Below are positions 41,419 through 49,703 of a DNA stretch of 64,000 bases, piece by piece. Location of the stretch: the NCBI RefSeq assembly GCF_016411865.1, contig NZ_JAEKJA010000006.1:186001-250000 (forward strand), written 5' to 3'. The stretch's first letter is position 1. The number at the start of each line of letters is the position of its first letter. The notes under the pieces are model-generated. The model ran no database searches. It worked only from the letters and a program-made list of their open reading frames with translations, and had not been told where the DNA came from. Origin of the DNA: Acuticoccus mangrovi (GTDB taxonomy: Bacteria; Pseudomonadota; Alphaproteobacteria; Rhizobiales; Amorphaceae). The position numbers and the translations under genes are program-made.

Positions 41419-42480
41419 ATGAGCCTTCACCGCAGTGACATTCCGGCCGCCGTCGCGGCTGCGCTCGCCGATGGCGTCGTCATCCCCGCCCATCCGCTCG
41501 CGCTGACGCAGGATCGGCAGTTCGATCCGCGCCGCCAGCGCGCGCTCACCCGTTACTATGTCGATGCCGGGGCGGGCGGTCTGGCGGTGGGCGTGCACAC
41601 CACTCAGTTCGCGATCCGCGAGGCCGGCCTCTACGAGGAGGTGCTACGGAGCGCCGCCGACACCGCCGCCGCGTGGACCGATCGGCCGCTGGTGATGATC
41701 GCCGGCGTCTGCGGTCGCACCGAGCAGGCGCTGCGGGAGGCGGCCGTCGCGCGAGACCTCGGTTACCATGCCGGCCTCCTCTCGCTCGCCGCCTTCGGTG
41801 CCGCGAGCGACGACGAGCTGATCGAGCACGCCTGCGCCATCGCCGCCGAGATCCCGCTGGTGGGCTTCTATCTGCAGCGCGCGGTGGGTGGGCGCGATCT
41901 CTCGCCCGACTTCTGGCGCCGCTTCGCCGAGATCGACAACGTCGTCGCCATCAAGATGGCTCCGTTCGACCGCTACCGCACCATCGACGTCGTCCGCGGC
42001 GTCGCCGAGGCGCGCGCGGAGGACCGGGTGACGCTCTATACCGGCAACGACGACCACATCGTCCTCGACCTCCTCACCCCCCACCGCGTGGTGCGGGGCA
42101 ACGGCGAGGTGACCCTGCGCATCAAGGGCGGTCTCCTCGGCCAGTGGTCGGTGTGGACGAGCAAGGCGGTGGAGATCCTTGCCCGCGCCCACGAGGCGGC
42201 GGAGGCGGGGTCGATGCCGCTCGATCTCCTCACCCTCGATGCCGAGCTGACCGACGCCAACGGCGCGCTGTTCGACGTCAAGAACGCCTTCGCGGGCTGC
42301 ATCGCCGGGTGCCACGAGGTGCTGCGGCGCCAGGGGCTGCTCGACAACCTGACCCTTCTCGATCCGGACGAAGGCCTCGGCCCCGGTCAGGCCGGCGAGA
42401 TCGACCGGGTCTGCGCCCACTATCCGCATCTTGCCGACGATACCTTCGTGGCCGAAAACCGTGAGAGGTGGCTATCGTGA
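41419..42480 (+). CDS. Dihydrodipicolinate synthase (DapA) family aldolase
   Basis: A 353-residue TIM-barrel protein of the DHDPS/NAL aldolase superfamily, longer than DapA (about 290). Seen are an N-terminal VVIPAHPLALTQDRQFDPRR, YYVDAGAGGLAVGVHTTQFA, a probable Schiff-base lysine in NVVAIKMAPFDRY, and VTLYTGNDDHIVLDLL. Such proteins cleave or form 2-keto acids, for example keto-deoxy sugar acids. ATG 41419 is the likely start; the SD is weak. It heads the operon with an ABC ATPase and TctCBA genes and overlaps the ATPase start. The actual substrate is unknown. Confidence 0.82.
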   Translation: MSLHRSDIPAAVAAALADGVVIPAHPLALTQDRQFDPRRQRALTRYYVDAGAGGLAVGVHTTQFAIREAGLYEEVLRSAADTAAAWTDRPLVMIAGVCGRTEQALREAAVARDLGYHAGLLSLAAFGAASDDELIEHACAIAAEIPLVGFYLQRAVGGRDLSPDFWRRFAEIDNVVAIKMAPFDRYRTIDVVRGVAEARAEDRVTLYTGNDDHIVLDLLTPHRVVRGNGEVTLRIKGGLLGQWSVWTSKAVEILARAHEAAEAGSMPLDLLTLDAELTDANGALFDVKNAFAGCIAGCHEVLRRQGLLDNLTLLDPDEGLGPGQAGEIDRVCAHYPHLADDTFVAENRERWLS

Positions 42481-43268
42481 CGATGCCGGCCGTAGCGAGC
42501 GAACCCAAGCGTTCGTTCATTCGCCTCAACAACGTGCGCAAGATCTACCGCACTGGCGGCGTCGAGTTCGTCGCGGTGTCGGACGTCACCATGAACGTGA
42601 CGAAGGGCGAGCTCGTCTCGCTGGTCGGCCCGTCGGGGTGCGGCAAGACCACCGTGCTGAAGATTCTCGCCGACCTCCACGGCTATGACGGGGGGACGGT
42701 GGAGATCGGCGATGCCGACCATCCCTTCGTGCCGGGCCGGGACGTCGGCATGGTGTTCCAGCAGCCGCTGCTTCTCAAATGGCGCACCATCCTCGACAAC
42801 GTGGTCCTGCCCGCCGAGATCCTCGGACAGCCGATGAAGGCCGCGCGGGAGCGGGCGAGGGACCTTCTGAAGCTCGTCGGGCTCGAAGGCTTCGAGGCGA
42901 AGCGGCCCTACGAGCTTTCCGGCGGCATGCAGCAGCGCGCCGCCATCGCCCGTTCGCTCGTCCACGACCCCAAGGTGGTGCTGATGGACGAGCCCTTCGG
43001 CGCGCTCGACGCGCTGACGCGCGAGCGGATGAACCTCGAGCTCCTGCGGATCTGGGAGGAAAGCGGCAAGACGATCCTGTTCGTCACCCACTCCATCCAG
43101 GAGGCCGTGCTGATGGGCTCGCACTGCGCCGTGCTGACGGCGGGACCGGCGCGGATGGCCGACTATTTCCCCATCGACCTGCCCTATCCGCGACGCCTCG
43201 ACATGCGTCAGTCGTCCGACTTCGGCGCCTATGCGCGGCGCATCTACGGTCTGCTCGGCATGAGCTGA
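42477..43268 (+). CDS. ABC transporter ATP-binding protein, NitT/TauT type
   Basis: A 263-residue ATPase subunit: Walker A VGPSGCGKTTVLK, Q-loop MVFQQPLLLKWRT, signature YELSGGMQQRAAIARSL, Walker B VVLMDEPFGALDALTR, H-loop ILFVTHSIQEAV. The ALDALTR and SIQEA signatures are those of the nitrate/sulfonate/taurine class that pairs with NMT1-type binding proteins. GTG 42477 overlaps the aldolase stop (GTGA), with GAGAGG nine bases upstream; GTG 42468 is an alternative. No permease gene adjoins. The divergent binding protein 40239-41234 is the natural partner. Next downstream are genes of a different transporter class (TTT). Confidence 0.9.
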   Translation: MTMPAVASEPKRSFIRLNNVRKIYRTGGVEFVAVSDVTMNVTKGELVSLVGPSGCGKTTVLKILADLHGYDGGTVEIGDADHPFVPGRDVGMVFQQPLLLKWRTILDNVVLPAEILGQPMKAARERARDLLKLVGLEGFEAKRPYELSGGMQQRAAIARSLVHDPKVVLMDEPFGALDALTRERMNLELLRIWEESGKTILFVTHSIQEAVLMGSHCAVLTAGPARMADYFPIDLPYPRRLDMRQSSDFGAYARRIYGLLGMS

Positions 43269-43332
43269 GAGAGTGTCCGCCCCGACAAGCAAGAACACCA
43301 ACGCCGGGCGCGACGAGGAAGGGAGAGAAACG

Positions 43333-44331
43333 ATGAAGAAGCTATTCGCGATCCTGGCGGCGGCGATGCTGCCGGTGGCGGCGTCGGCCGCAGACTATCC
43401 CTGGATGCCGGATAAGCCGATCACCATCATCGTGCCGTGGGGGGCGGGCGGAGCCACCGACCAGGTCACGCGCGTGACGGCCGGCGTCCTGGAAGACGCG
43501 CTCGGCCAGAAGGTGGTGATCGTCAACCAGCCCGGCGCTTCGGGCTCCATCGGCAAGAAGAACGCCTACGAGGCGGAGCACGACGGCTACACCTGGGCCG
43601 CCGGCGCGCCGAAGCAGCTCGGCACCTACAAGCTCCTCGGCCAGTGGGACACCTGGATCGACGACTGGCGCCTCTACAACACCGTCACCAACGTGCCGCT
43701 CGTGGCGGTGAACCCCAACGCGCCCTACGCGACGATGGACGACTTCATCGCCGCCATGAAGGACGGCGGGGTGACGATCGCCACCGCCGGCGCCGGCTCC
43801 TCCGGCCATGCCGCGGCGGAGGCGCTGAAGGGCGCCGTCGGCGGCTCCTACAAGCACGTGACCTACGACGGCGGCAATCCGGCGGTGGTCGCCACCGTGG
43901 CGGGCGAGGCGGAGGCGACGACCCAGCTCGCCTCCGAGCAGGCCGAGATGGTGCGCGCCGGCCGGCTGAAGCCGCTCGCCGTCCTCGCCGACCAGCCGCT
44001 CGAGATCGACGGCTACGGCACGGTGCCGCCGATCACCGACTTCGTGGACGAGAAGCTGCCGATCCTGTCCACCGCGTTCGGCATCTTCATTCCCGTCAAG
44101 GGGACGCCGCCGGAGGTGATCGAGACCTTCGACGCGATCTGGAGCGAGGTGATCCCCAACGCCGCGCCGTTGAAGACGTACGCGCTGGAAAAGGGCGCCC
44201 TGTTCACGCCCGCGGCCGGCGATGCGGCGCGTGACAAGGTGTGGCCCGAGGTGCAGGCGGACGCGTGGTCGTTCGACGCGGCCGGCCGCACCAAGATGTC
44301 GCCCGACGAGCTCGGCATCCCGAAGCCCTGA
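43333..44331 (+). CDS. Tripartite tricarboxylate transporter substrate-binding protein (TctC family)
   Basis: A 332-residue periplasmic Bug/TctC-type receptor. The signal peptide (KKLFAILAAAMLPVAASA) ends before ADYPWMPDKP. The family core is clear: ITIIVPWGAGGATDQVTRV, VVIVNQPGASGSIGKKNAYE, HDGYTW and a G-rich loop IATAGAGSSGHAAAEALKG. ATG 43333 has GGGAGAGAAACG upstream. It is followed, after a strong hairpin, by TctB- and TctA-like genes, making a complete TTT importer for a carboxylate. The ligand is not identifiable; neighbours point to a sugar acid. Confidence 0.9.
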   Translation: MKKLFAILAAAMLPVAASAADYPWMPDKPITIIVPWGAGGATDQVTRVTAGVLEDALGQKVVIVNQPGASGSIGKKNAYEAEHDGYTWAAGAPKQLGTYKLLGQWDTWIDDWRLYNTVTNVPLVAVNPNAPYATMDDFIAAMKDGGVTIATAGAGSSGHAAAEALKGAVGGSYKHVTYDGGNPAVVATVAGEAEATTQLASEQAEMVRAGRLKPLAVLADQPLEIDGYGTVPPITDFVDEKLPILSTAFGIFIPVKGTPPEVIETFDAIWSEVIPNAAPLKTYALEKGALFTPAAGDAARDKVWPEVQADAWSFDAAGRTKMSPDELGIPKP

Positions 44332-44338
44332 CGCGGAA

Positions 44339-44365
44339 GGGGCGGGCCGCGGTGCGGTCCGCCCC
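44339..44365 (+). other. Strong intercistronic hairpin after the TctC-type gene
   Basis: The 12-base arms GGGGCGGGCCGC and GCGGTCCGCCCC pair completely with one G-U and a 3-base loop, starting eight bases after the binding-protein stop. No T-run follows. Likely an mRNA-stabilising or attenuating element between receptor and membrane subunits. The rest of the 183-base gap to TctB shows no gene. Confidence 0.65.
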
Positions 44366-44514
44366 CTCGATCGGCAGCGCGCGTCACGCCCCACCGGGCT
44401 CGCCCGCGCGGCCGGCCGACCCGCCCCTTTCCCGCGCCGCCCGGACCGTTGCGAGAGCCCCATGACGCCCCTCCGAGACATCCCCGACAAGACGCTGCCG
44501 AGAAGACGCCTGCG

Positions 44515-44985
44515 ATGAGCGGGGCCCGCCGTGCCGATCTGGTCTTCGCCGTGCTTCTCACCGTCTTCGGGATCGCGGCGACGGTGGAATCCTGGCGCAT
44601 GCCGACGCTCGCCGAGCTCGGCGTCGACCCGATGAGCGCGCCCGGCCTCACCCCGGGCCTTCTCGGCGTCGTGCTCGCGGTGCTCGGCCTCGCCCTGCTC
44701 GGACGCAGCCTCGGCGGAGGGGAGATGGGCGAGACGGCTGCGGCGGGTGGCTGGGGACGGCTCGCCGTCGCCCTCGTCCTCTGCCTCGGCTATGCCGCCG
44801 GCCTCCTCGGACGGGTGCCCTTCTGGGCGGCGACGGCGATCTTCGTCGCGCTCTTCACCTTCGTCTTCACCGTGCGCGAGGCGGGGCCGGTGCGGGCCGG
44901 CGCCGGCTCCCTCGTCCTCGCCGCCGCGGTGGCGGTCGCCGTCACGCTGCTCTTCGAGCGCGTCTTCCTCGTGCGTCTGCCGTGA
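44515..44985 (+). CDS. TTT small membrane subunit (TctB family)
   Basis: A 156-residue protein with four hydrophobic helices, the TctB pattern: LVFAVLLTVFGIAATVESWRM, a GLTPGLLGVVLAVLGLALLG helix after a periplasmic loop, LAVALVLCLGYAAGLLGRVP and LVLAAAVAVAVTLLFERVFL. Start ATG 44515 by family length; no good SD is present. The stop is 10 bases before the TctA start. Confidence 0.85.
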   Translation: MSGARRADLVFAVLLTVFGIAATVESWRMPTLAELGVDPMSAPGLTPGLLGVVLAVLGLALLGRSLGGGEMGETAAAGGWGRLAVALVLCLGYAAGLLGRVPFWAATAIFVALFTFVFTVREAGPVRAGAGSLVLAAAVAVAVTLLFERVFLVRLP

Positions 44986-44995
44986 GGTCGCCGTG

Positions 44996-46495
44996 GATGC
45001 CTTGACCAACCTCGGCGCCGCGATCGTCGGCCTCGCCGAACCCTCGAGCCTCTTCAGCGTCCTCTGGGCGACGCTCCTCGGCATGACCGTCGGCATGCTT
45101 CCCGGTCTCACCGCCACGCTCGGCATCGCGCTGTTGACGACGCTGACCTTCCGTATGGCTGCGGACGACGCGATCCTGATCCTCATCGCGATGTATGTCG
45201 GCGCGATCTACGGTGGCAGCCGCACCGCGATCCTCCTCAACATTCCCGGCACGCCCGCCAACGCCGCCTCCGGGCTCGACGGCTTTCCCCTCGCGCGCGC
45301 CGGCAGGGCGGGGGAGGCGATGGGGATCGCCACCGTCGGCTCCTTCTTCGGCAGTGTGGTGGGGCTTCTGGCGCTCGCCCTCATCGCGCCCCAGCTCGCC
45401 GAGTTCGGCCTCCGCTTCCAGTCCTACGAATTCTTCTGGCTCGCCGTGTTCGGCGTCGTGATCTCCGGACGGCTGACGGCGATGGACGACCCCATCAAAG
45501 GCTGGATCTCCGGCTTTCTGGGGCTCTTTCTGGCGCAGGTGGGCCAGGAAGGCATCCACGCCTATCAGCGCTTCGCCTACGGCTCGGTGGATCTTGCCGG
45601 CGGCTTCGGCCTATTGCCGGCACTCGTCGGAGCGTTCGGCTTCGCCGAGATCCTCTGCGTCATGAAGGAGCCCGCCTACGTGACGGTGCGCGACGTCGGC
45701 TCGCGCATCCTGCCGAGCCTGCGCGATCTCTTCGGCCGGTGGTGGACGGTGCTGCGCTCCGGCCTCATCGGCACCACCATGGGCATCGTGCCGGGTGTCG
45801 GGGAGGACATGGGCGCCTGGGTCTCCTACGCCGCCGCCCGCCGCGCGAGCCGCGAGCCGGAGACCTTCGGCAAGGGCGCCACCGAGGGGCTGCTCGCCGC
45901 CGAGACCGGCAACAACGCCGCCGTTCCGGGGGCGATCATCCCGGTTCTCACCCTCGCCGTGCCGGGCTCCGCACCCGCGGCGGTGCTCCTCGCGGCGATG
46001 TTCATCCATGGCGTGCGGCCGGGGCCGCTCATCATGATCGAGAGCCCCGATTTCGTGTTCCAGGTGGCGGGCATGCTCTTCTGGGCGTCGGTGGCGATCC
46101 TCGTCCTCGGCCTCGCGCTGACGAAGCCCATGCTCTTCGTGCTGCGGGTGCCGCGCGAGTATCTCATGCCGGTGATCTTCGTGCTCTGCGTGGTCGGCGC
46201 CTTCGCCATCGCGAGCCGCGTGTTCGACGTCTACGTCATGCTCGGCTTCGGCATTCTGGGCTTTGCGCTGCGGCAGATGAACTATCCGATGGCGCCGCTC
46301 GTCCTCGGCATCGTGCTCGGCGACATCCTCGACAAGAATTTTCGCCGCGGCATGGTGCTGTCGGACGGATCCTTCGAGCCCTTCGTGACGCGGCCGATTT
46401 CGGCGGTGCTCGCCGCCCTCACGCTCGTCACGATCCTGTGGGGCATCGGCCCGGTGCGCCGAGCCGCCGGGCGACTGGTGAGGAGACCGAGTTGA
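44996..46495 (+). CDS. TTT large membrane subunit (TctA family)
   Basis: A 499-residue polytopic carrier of the TctA family (usual length about 500). Diagnostic segments are GMTVGMLPGLTATLGIALLT, YVGAIYGGSRTAILLNIPGT with PANAASGLDGFPLARAG, and GIVPGVGEDMGAWVSYAAAR. It forms the transmembrane unit with TctB and transports the carboxylate delivered by the TctC-type receptor. GTG 44996 (GAGG five bases upstream) gives the family N-terminus. Its stop overlaps the next gene's TTG start in TTGA. Confidence 0.92.
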   Translation, partial: DALTNLGAAIVGLAEPSSLFSVLWATLLGMTVGMLPGLTATLGIALLTTLTFRMAADDAILILIAMYVGAIYGGSRTAILLNIPGTPANAASGLDGFPLARAGRAGEAMGIATVGSFFGSVVGLLALALIAPQLAEFGLRFQSYEFFWLAVFGVVISGRLTAMDDPIKGWISGFLGLFLAQVGQEGIHAYQRFAYGSVDLAGGFGLLPALVGAFGFAEILCVMKEPAYVTVRDVGSRILPSLRDLFGRWWTVLRSGLIGTTMGIVPGVGEDMGAWVSYAAARRASREPETFGKGATEGLLAAETGNNAAVPGAIIPVLTLAVPGSAPAAVLLAAMFIHGVRPGPLIMIESPDFVFQVAGMLFWASVAILVLGLALTKPMLFVLRVPREYLMPVIFVLCVVGAFAIASRVFDVYVMLGFGILGFALRQMNYPMAPLVLGIVLGDILDKNFRRGMVLSDGSFEPFVTRPISAVLAALTLVTILWGIGPVRRAAGRLVRRPS

Positions 46496-47316
46496 AGCTT
46501 TCCCTCTGCAACGAGGTCCTGCGCGACCTGCCGTTCGACCGTCAGTGCGCGTTCGCCGCGGCGGTGGGTTTTCAGGGCCTCGAGCTCGCCCCCTTCACGC
46601 TGGCGCAGAACCCTGAGACGCTGACGGAGGCCGGCGCCCGTGCCGCCCGCCGCGCCCTCGCCGCCGAAGGGCTCGAATGTGCCGGCCTCCACTGGCTCCT
46701 CGCCGCGCCGGACGGGCTCTCGATCACCAGCGCCGACGCGGCGGTCCGCGGGCGCACCGTCGATCTGATGCGCCGCCTCGTCGCCTTCGCCGCCGAGGCG
46801 GGGGCGAGGGTGATGGTGCACGGCTCGCCGCGCCAGCGCGAGCTCGCGCCGGGCGCGGAGGCTGAGGGGCGGGCCCGCGCCGTCGACGCCTTCGCCCTCG
46901 CCGGCGAGGCGGCGGCGGCGGCCGGCGTCGTCTACGCCATCGAGCCCTTGGCGCGGCGCGAGACCGCGTTCGTCAACACCGTCGCCGAGGCCGTCGCCAT
47001 CGTGAAGGAGGTCGCGAGCCCCGGCCTCGCGACGATGATCGACACCTGCGCCACGGCGTTCGACGGCGGCGATCCGGCCGCCCTCGTCGCCGAGTGGCTC
47101 CCCACCGGCCACATCGCCCACATCCACGTGAACGACCCCAATCGGCGCGGGCCGGGGGAGGGGGCGCTCGCCTTCGCGCCGACGCTCGCCGCGCTGAAGG
47201 CGCTCGATTATCGCGGCTGGGTATCGGCCGAACCCTTCATCTACGAGCCCGACGGGCCGGCGACGGCGGCGCGTGCGGCCGGCTACCTCGATGGCATATT
47301 GGAGGCCCTGTCATGA
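46492..47316 (+). CDS. Sugar phosphate isomerase/epimerase family protein (TIM barrel)
   Basis: A 274-residue AP_endonuc_2-type TIM barrel. The N-terminus KLSLCNEVLRDLPFDRQCA and the metal-ligand strands LELAPF, VMVHGS, YAIEPLAR, MIDTCATAFDG, IAHIHVNDPN and WVSAEPF match xylose-isomerase-like epimerases acting on keto sugars or sugar acids. TTG 46492 overlaps the TctA stop; its own stop overlaps the next start (ATGA). It sits between a carboxylate importer and an enolase-superfamily enzyme, so it probably acts on the imported sugar acid. Confidence 0.85.
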   Translation: MKLSLCNEVLRDLPFDRQCAFAAAVGFQGLELAPFTLAQNPETLTEAGARAARRALAAEGLECAGLHWLLAAPDGLSITSADAAVRGRTVDLMRRLVAFAAEAGARVMVHGSPRQRELAPGAEAEGRARAVDAFALAGEAAAAAGVVYAIEPLARRETAFVNTVAEAVAIVKEVASPGLATMIDTCATAFDGGDPAALVAEWLPTGHIAHIHVNDPNRRGPGEGALAFAPTLAALKALDYRGWVSAEPFIYEPDGPATAARAAGYLDGILEALS

Positions 47317-48734
47317 CGCCGACCCTCACCCTCGCCGAGGTCGCCTTTCACGAGCGCGGCGTCCGGCTGCGGATGCCCTTCCGCTTTGGCGTCGTCACGC
47401 TGCGGGAGGCGCCGCAGACCTTCGTCGGCGCCCGCATCCGCCTCGCCGACGGCCGCGAAGGGTGGGGGATGGCCGCCGAGGTGCTGGCGCCCAAGTGGTT
47501 CGACAAGTCGCCCGACCTCACCAACGAGGAGAACTTCGACCAGCTCCGCGCCGCGCTCGCGATCGCCGCGTCGGCCTATCGCGACATCGACACGCCGACG
47601 ACCCTCTTCGGCCTCCACGCCGCCGCCGCTCCCGCCGTGAGCGCCGCCGCCGCGGCGAGGGGGCTGCCGCCGCTCGTCGCCTCCTTCGGCCCCGCCCTCC
47701 TCGATCGGGCGATCCTCGACGCGGTGCTGCGCCTCGAAGGCCTCAGCGTGTTCGAGGCGGCGAAGCGCAACCTCTTCGGCCTCGACGCCCGCCTAACGCC
47801 CGACCTCGCAGGCTTCGACGTCGACGCCTTCCTCGCCACTCTCGCCCCGTCCGCCTCCATCGCGCTGCGCCACACCGTCGGCATGGTCGACCCGATCCGC
47901 GACGCCGACCTTGCCGCCGCCGACCGGCTGAACGACGGGCTGCCCGAGACGCTGGAGGAGGTGGTGAAGGCGACCGGCGTCACCCACTTCAAGCTCAAGG
48001 TGGGCGGCGATCTCGCCGCCGACATCGACCGCCTTCTCGCCATCGCCGGGGTGATCGACACGTTGCCGAGCTACAAGGCGACGCTCGACGGCAACGAGCA
48101 ATATCGCGACGTCGAGGGGGTGGTCGCCCTCTGGCGGGCGATCGGCGAGACGCCGGGGCTCGCCAAGCTGCGCGAGGCGATCCTCTTCATCGAGCAGCCC
48201 ATCGTGCGCACGGCGGCCCTCGGCGCGGACATCGGCGCGCTCGCGGCGCTGAAGCCGGTGGAGATCGACGAGAGCGACGCCACCCTCGACGCCTTTCCGA
48301 CGGCCAAGGCGCTCGGCTACGAGGGGGTCTCCTCCAAGTCGTGCAAGGGCTTCTACCGCTCGCTTCTCAACCGGGCGCGGTGCGCGTGGTGGAACGCGCA
48401 GGAGGGGCGGGAGCGCTATTTCATGTCGGCGGAAGACCTCACCACCCAGGCCGGTCTCGGCGTTCAGCAGGATCTCGCGCTTGCGACGCTGATCGGATGC
48501 ACCCATGTGGAGCGTAACGGCCATCATTACGTGAATGGCTTTGAGGGAACGCCCGAGTCCGAGCAGGCCGCCTTCCTGGACGCTCACCCCGACCTCTACC
48601 ATCGCGCAGATGGCACGGTGCGGGTGACGGTCGAGGACGGACGGCTCGCCATTGGCTCGCTGGCAACGCCGGGGCTCGGCTCGAAGATCGTGCCGAGCTT
48701 CGATGGCGTAGCGAGGGTGGAGTATGAGTGCTGA
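47313..48734 (+). CDS. Enolase-superfamily (mandelate racemase-like) enzyme
   Basis: A 473-residue protein with the enolase-superfamily fold. Candidate active-site residues are the KxK pair in HFKLKVGGDL, metal ligands in ATLDGNEQY (Asp), LFIEQPI (Glu) and KPVEIDESD (Glu/Asp), and a lysine in GVSSKSCKG. The family abstracts the proton alpha to a carboxylate, racemising or dehydrating sugar acids. It is longer than most (about 370-400), with an N-terminal extension and a long C-terminal tail. ATG 47313 overlaps the epimerase stop. Likely the dehydratase or racemase step of this operon's pathway. Confidence 0.82.
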   Translation: MTPTLTLAEVAFHERGVRLRMPFRFGVVTLREAPQTFVGARIRLADGREGWGMAAEVLAPKWFDKSPDLTNEENFDQLRAALAIAASAYRDIDTPTTLFGLHAAAAPAVSAAAAARGLPPLVASFGPALLDRAILDAVLRLEGLSVFEAAKRNLFGLDARLTPDLAGFDVDAFLATLAPSASIALRHTVGMVDPIRDADLAAADRLNDGLPETLEEVVKATGVTHFKLKVGGDLAADIDRLLAIAGVIDTLPSYKATLDGNEQYRDVEGVVALWRAIGETPGLAKLREAILFIEQPIVRTAALGADIGALAALKPVEIDESDATLDAFPTAKALGYEGVSSKSCKGFYRSLLNRARCAWWNAQEGRERYFMSAEDLTTQAGLGVQQDLALATLIGCTHVERNGHHYVNGFEGTPESEQAAFLDAHPDLYHRADGTVRVTVEDGRLAIGSLATPGLGSKIVPSFDGVARVEYEC

Positions 48735-49588
48735 CATATGATGTCGACATGGTTCGACCGCTGACCGCCGGTGATCTCGACGGCGCCCTCGCCCTCTCGA
48801 TGGAGGCGGGCTGGAATCAGACGCGCGAGGACTGGCGGCTCATCATGTGGGCCGGCCGCGCCTACGGCATCGGCGCGGAGGGGCGGCTCGTCGCCACCGC
48901 GGCGATCATTCCCTATCCGCCCTTCGCCTGGATCGCGATGGTGCTCGTGTCGGGGAAGGCGCGCGGGCGCGGGCTCGCCCGCCGGCTGATGGGGCAGGTG
49001 ATGTCGGAGGCGCGGATGACCGGTCTCGTCGCCGCCCTCGACGCGACGCCGGCCGGCCGCAACGTCTATACCAAGCTCGGCTTCCGCGACGCCGGATCGC
49101 TGGTCCGGTTGAGCTGCAACGGCCCCGCCCGACTCCCCGCCGGCGAGACCCGGGCGGACATCGAGATCGCTCCCCTCGACGGCACGGCGATATCGCAGGT
49201 CGCCCACTATGACCGACCGGTGTTCGGGGCCGACCGCGGTCCCGTCATCGCCTCGCTCGCGCGGCGCACGCCCAACCTCGCGCTCGTCGCCCGCCGGGCC
49301 AGCCGGATCGTCGGCTTCGCCGTCGGTCGCAACGGCAGCCAGGCGACCGGGATCGGCCCCGTGGTGGCCGACGACGCCGAGGTCGCCACCGCCCTCCTTG
49401 CAAGGCTCCTCCCGCGTGTCGCGGGCCGCCTGGTGATCGACGTGCACGCCAACCATCCGTTGCGCGCGCGGCTCGAGGCGGCGGGGATGGCCGTGGAGCG
49501 GGGCTTCACCCGCATGCTCTTCGGCGAGGGCGGCCCGGTGGGCGATCTTTCGCGCGTGGTGGCGATCGCCGGTCCGGAACTCGGCTGA
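48728..49588 (+). CDS. GNAT family N-acetyltransferase
   Basis: A 286-residue protein with an N-terminal GNAT domain: acetyl-CoA-binding motif VLVSGKARGRGLARRLMGQV (R/QxxGxG/A), LDATPAGRNVYTKLGF, and a second half of YitH type with LVARRASRIVGFAVGRN. Start taken at GTG 48728, overlapping the previous gene by seven bases, because GGTGGAG precedes it; ATG 48749 lacks an SD. It closes the sugar-acid operon. Substrate unknown. Confidence 0.82.
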   Translation: MLTYDVDMVRPLTAGDLDGALALSMEAGWNQTREDWRLIMWAGRAYGIGAEGRLVATAAIIPYPPFAWIAMVLVSGKARGRGLARRLMGQVMSEARMTGLVAALDATPAGRNVYTKLGFRDAGSLVRLSCNGPARLPAGETRADIEIAPLDGTAISQVAHYDRPVFGADRGPVIASLARRTPNLALVARRASRIVGFAVGRNGSQATGIGPVVADDAEVATALLARLLPRVAGRLVIDVHANHPLRARLEAAGMAVERGFTRMLFGEGGPVGDLSRVVAIAGPELG

Positions 49589-49703
49589 GGGTCGCAGCGT
49601 CGACGCCGCCGGGCTCCTCCCGTCGCCCTGCGGATAGCACCGCCCGCCCCCGCGAGCGAGGCTCGACACCGTCATTTCGAGCCATATGCGGAAGGGGGCG
49701 CTG

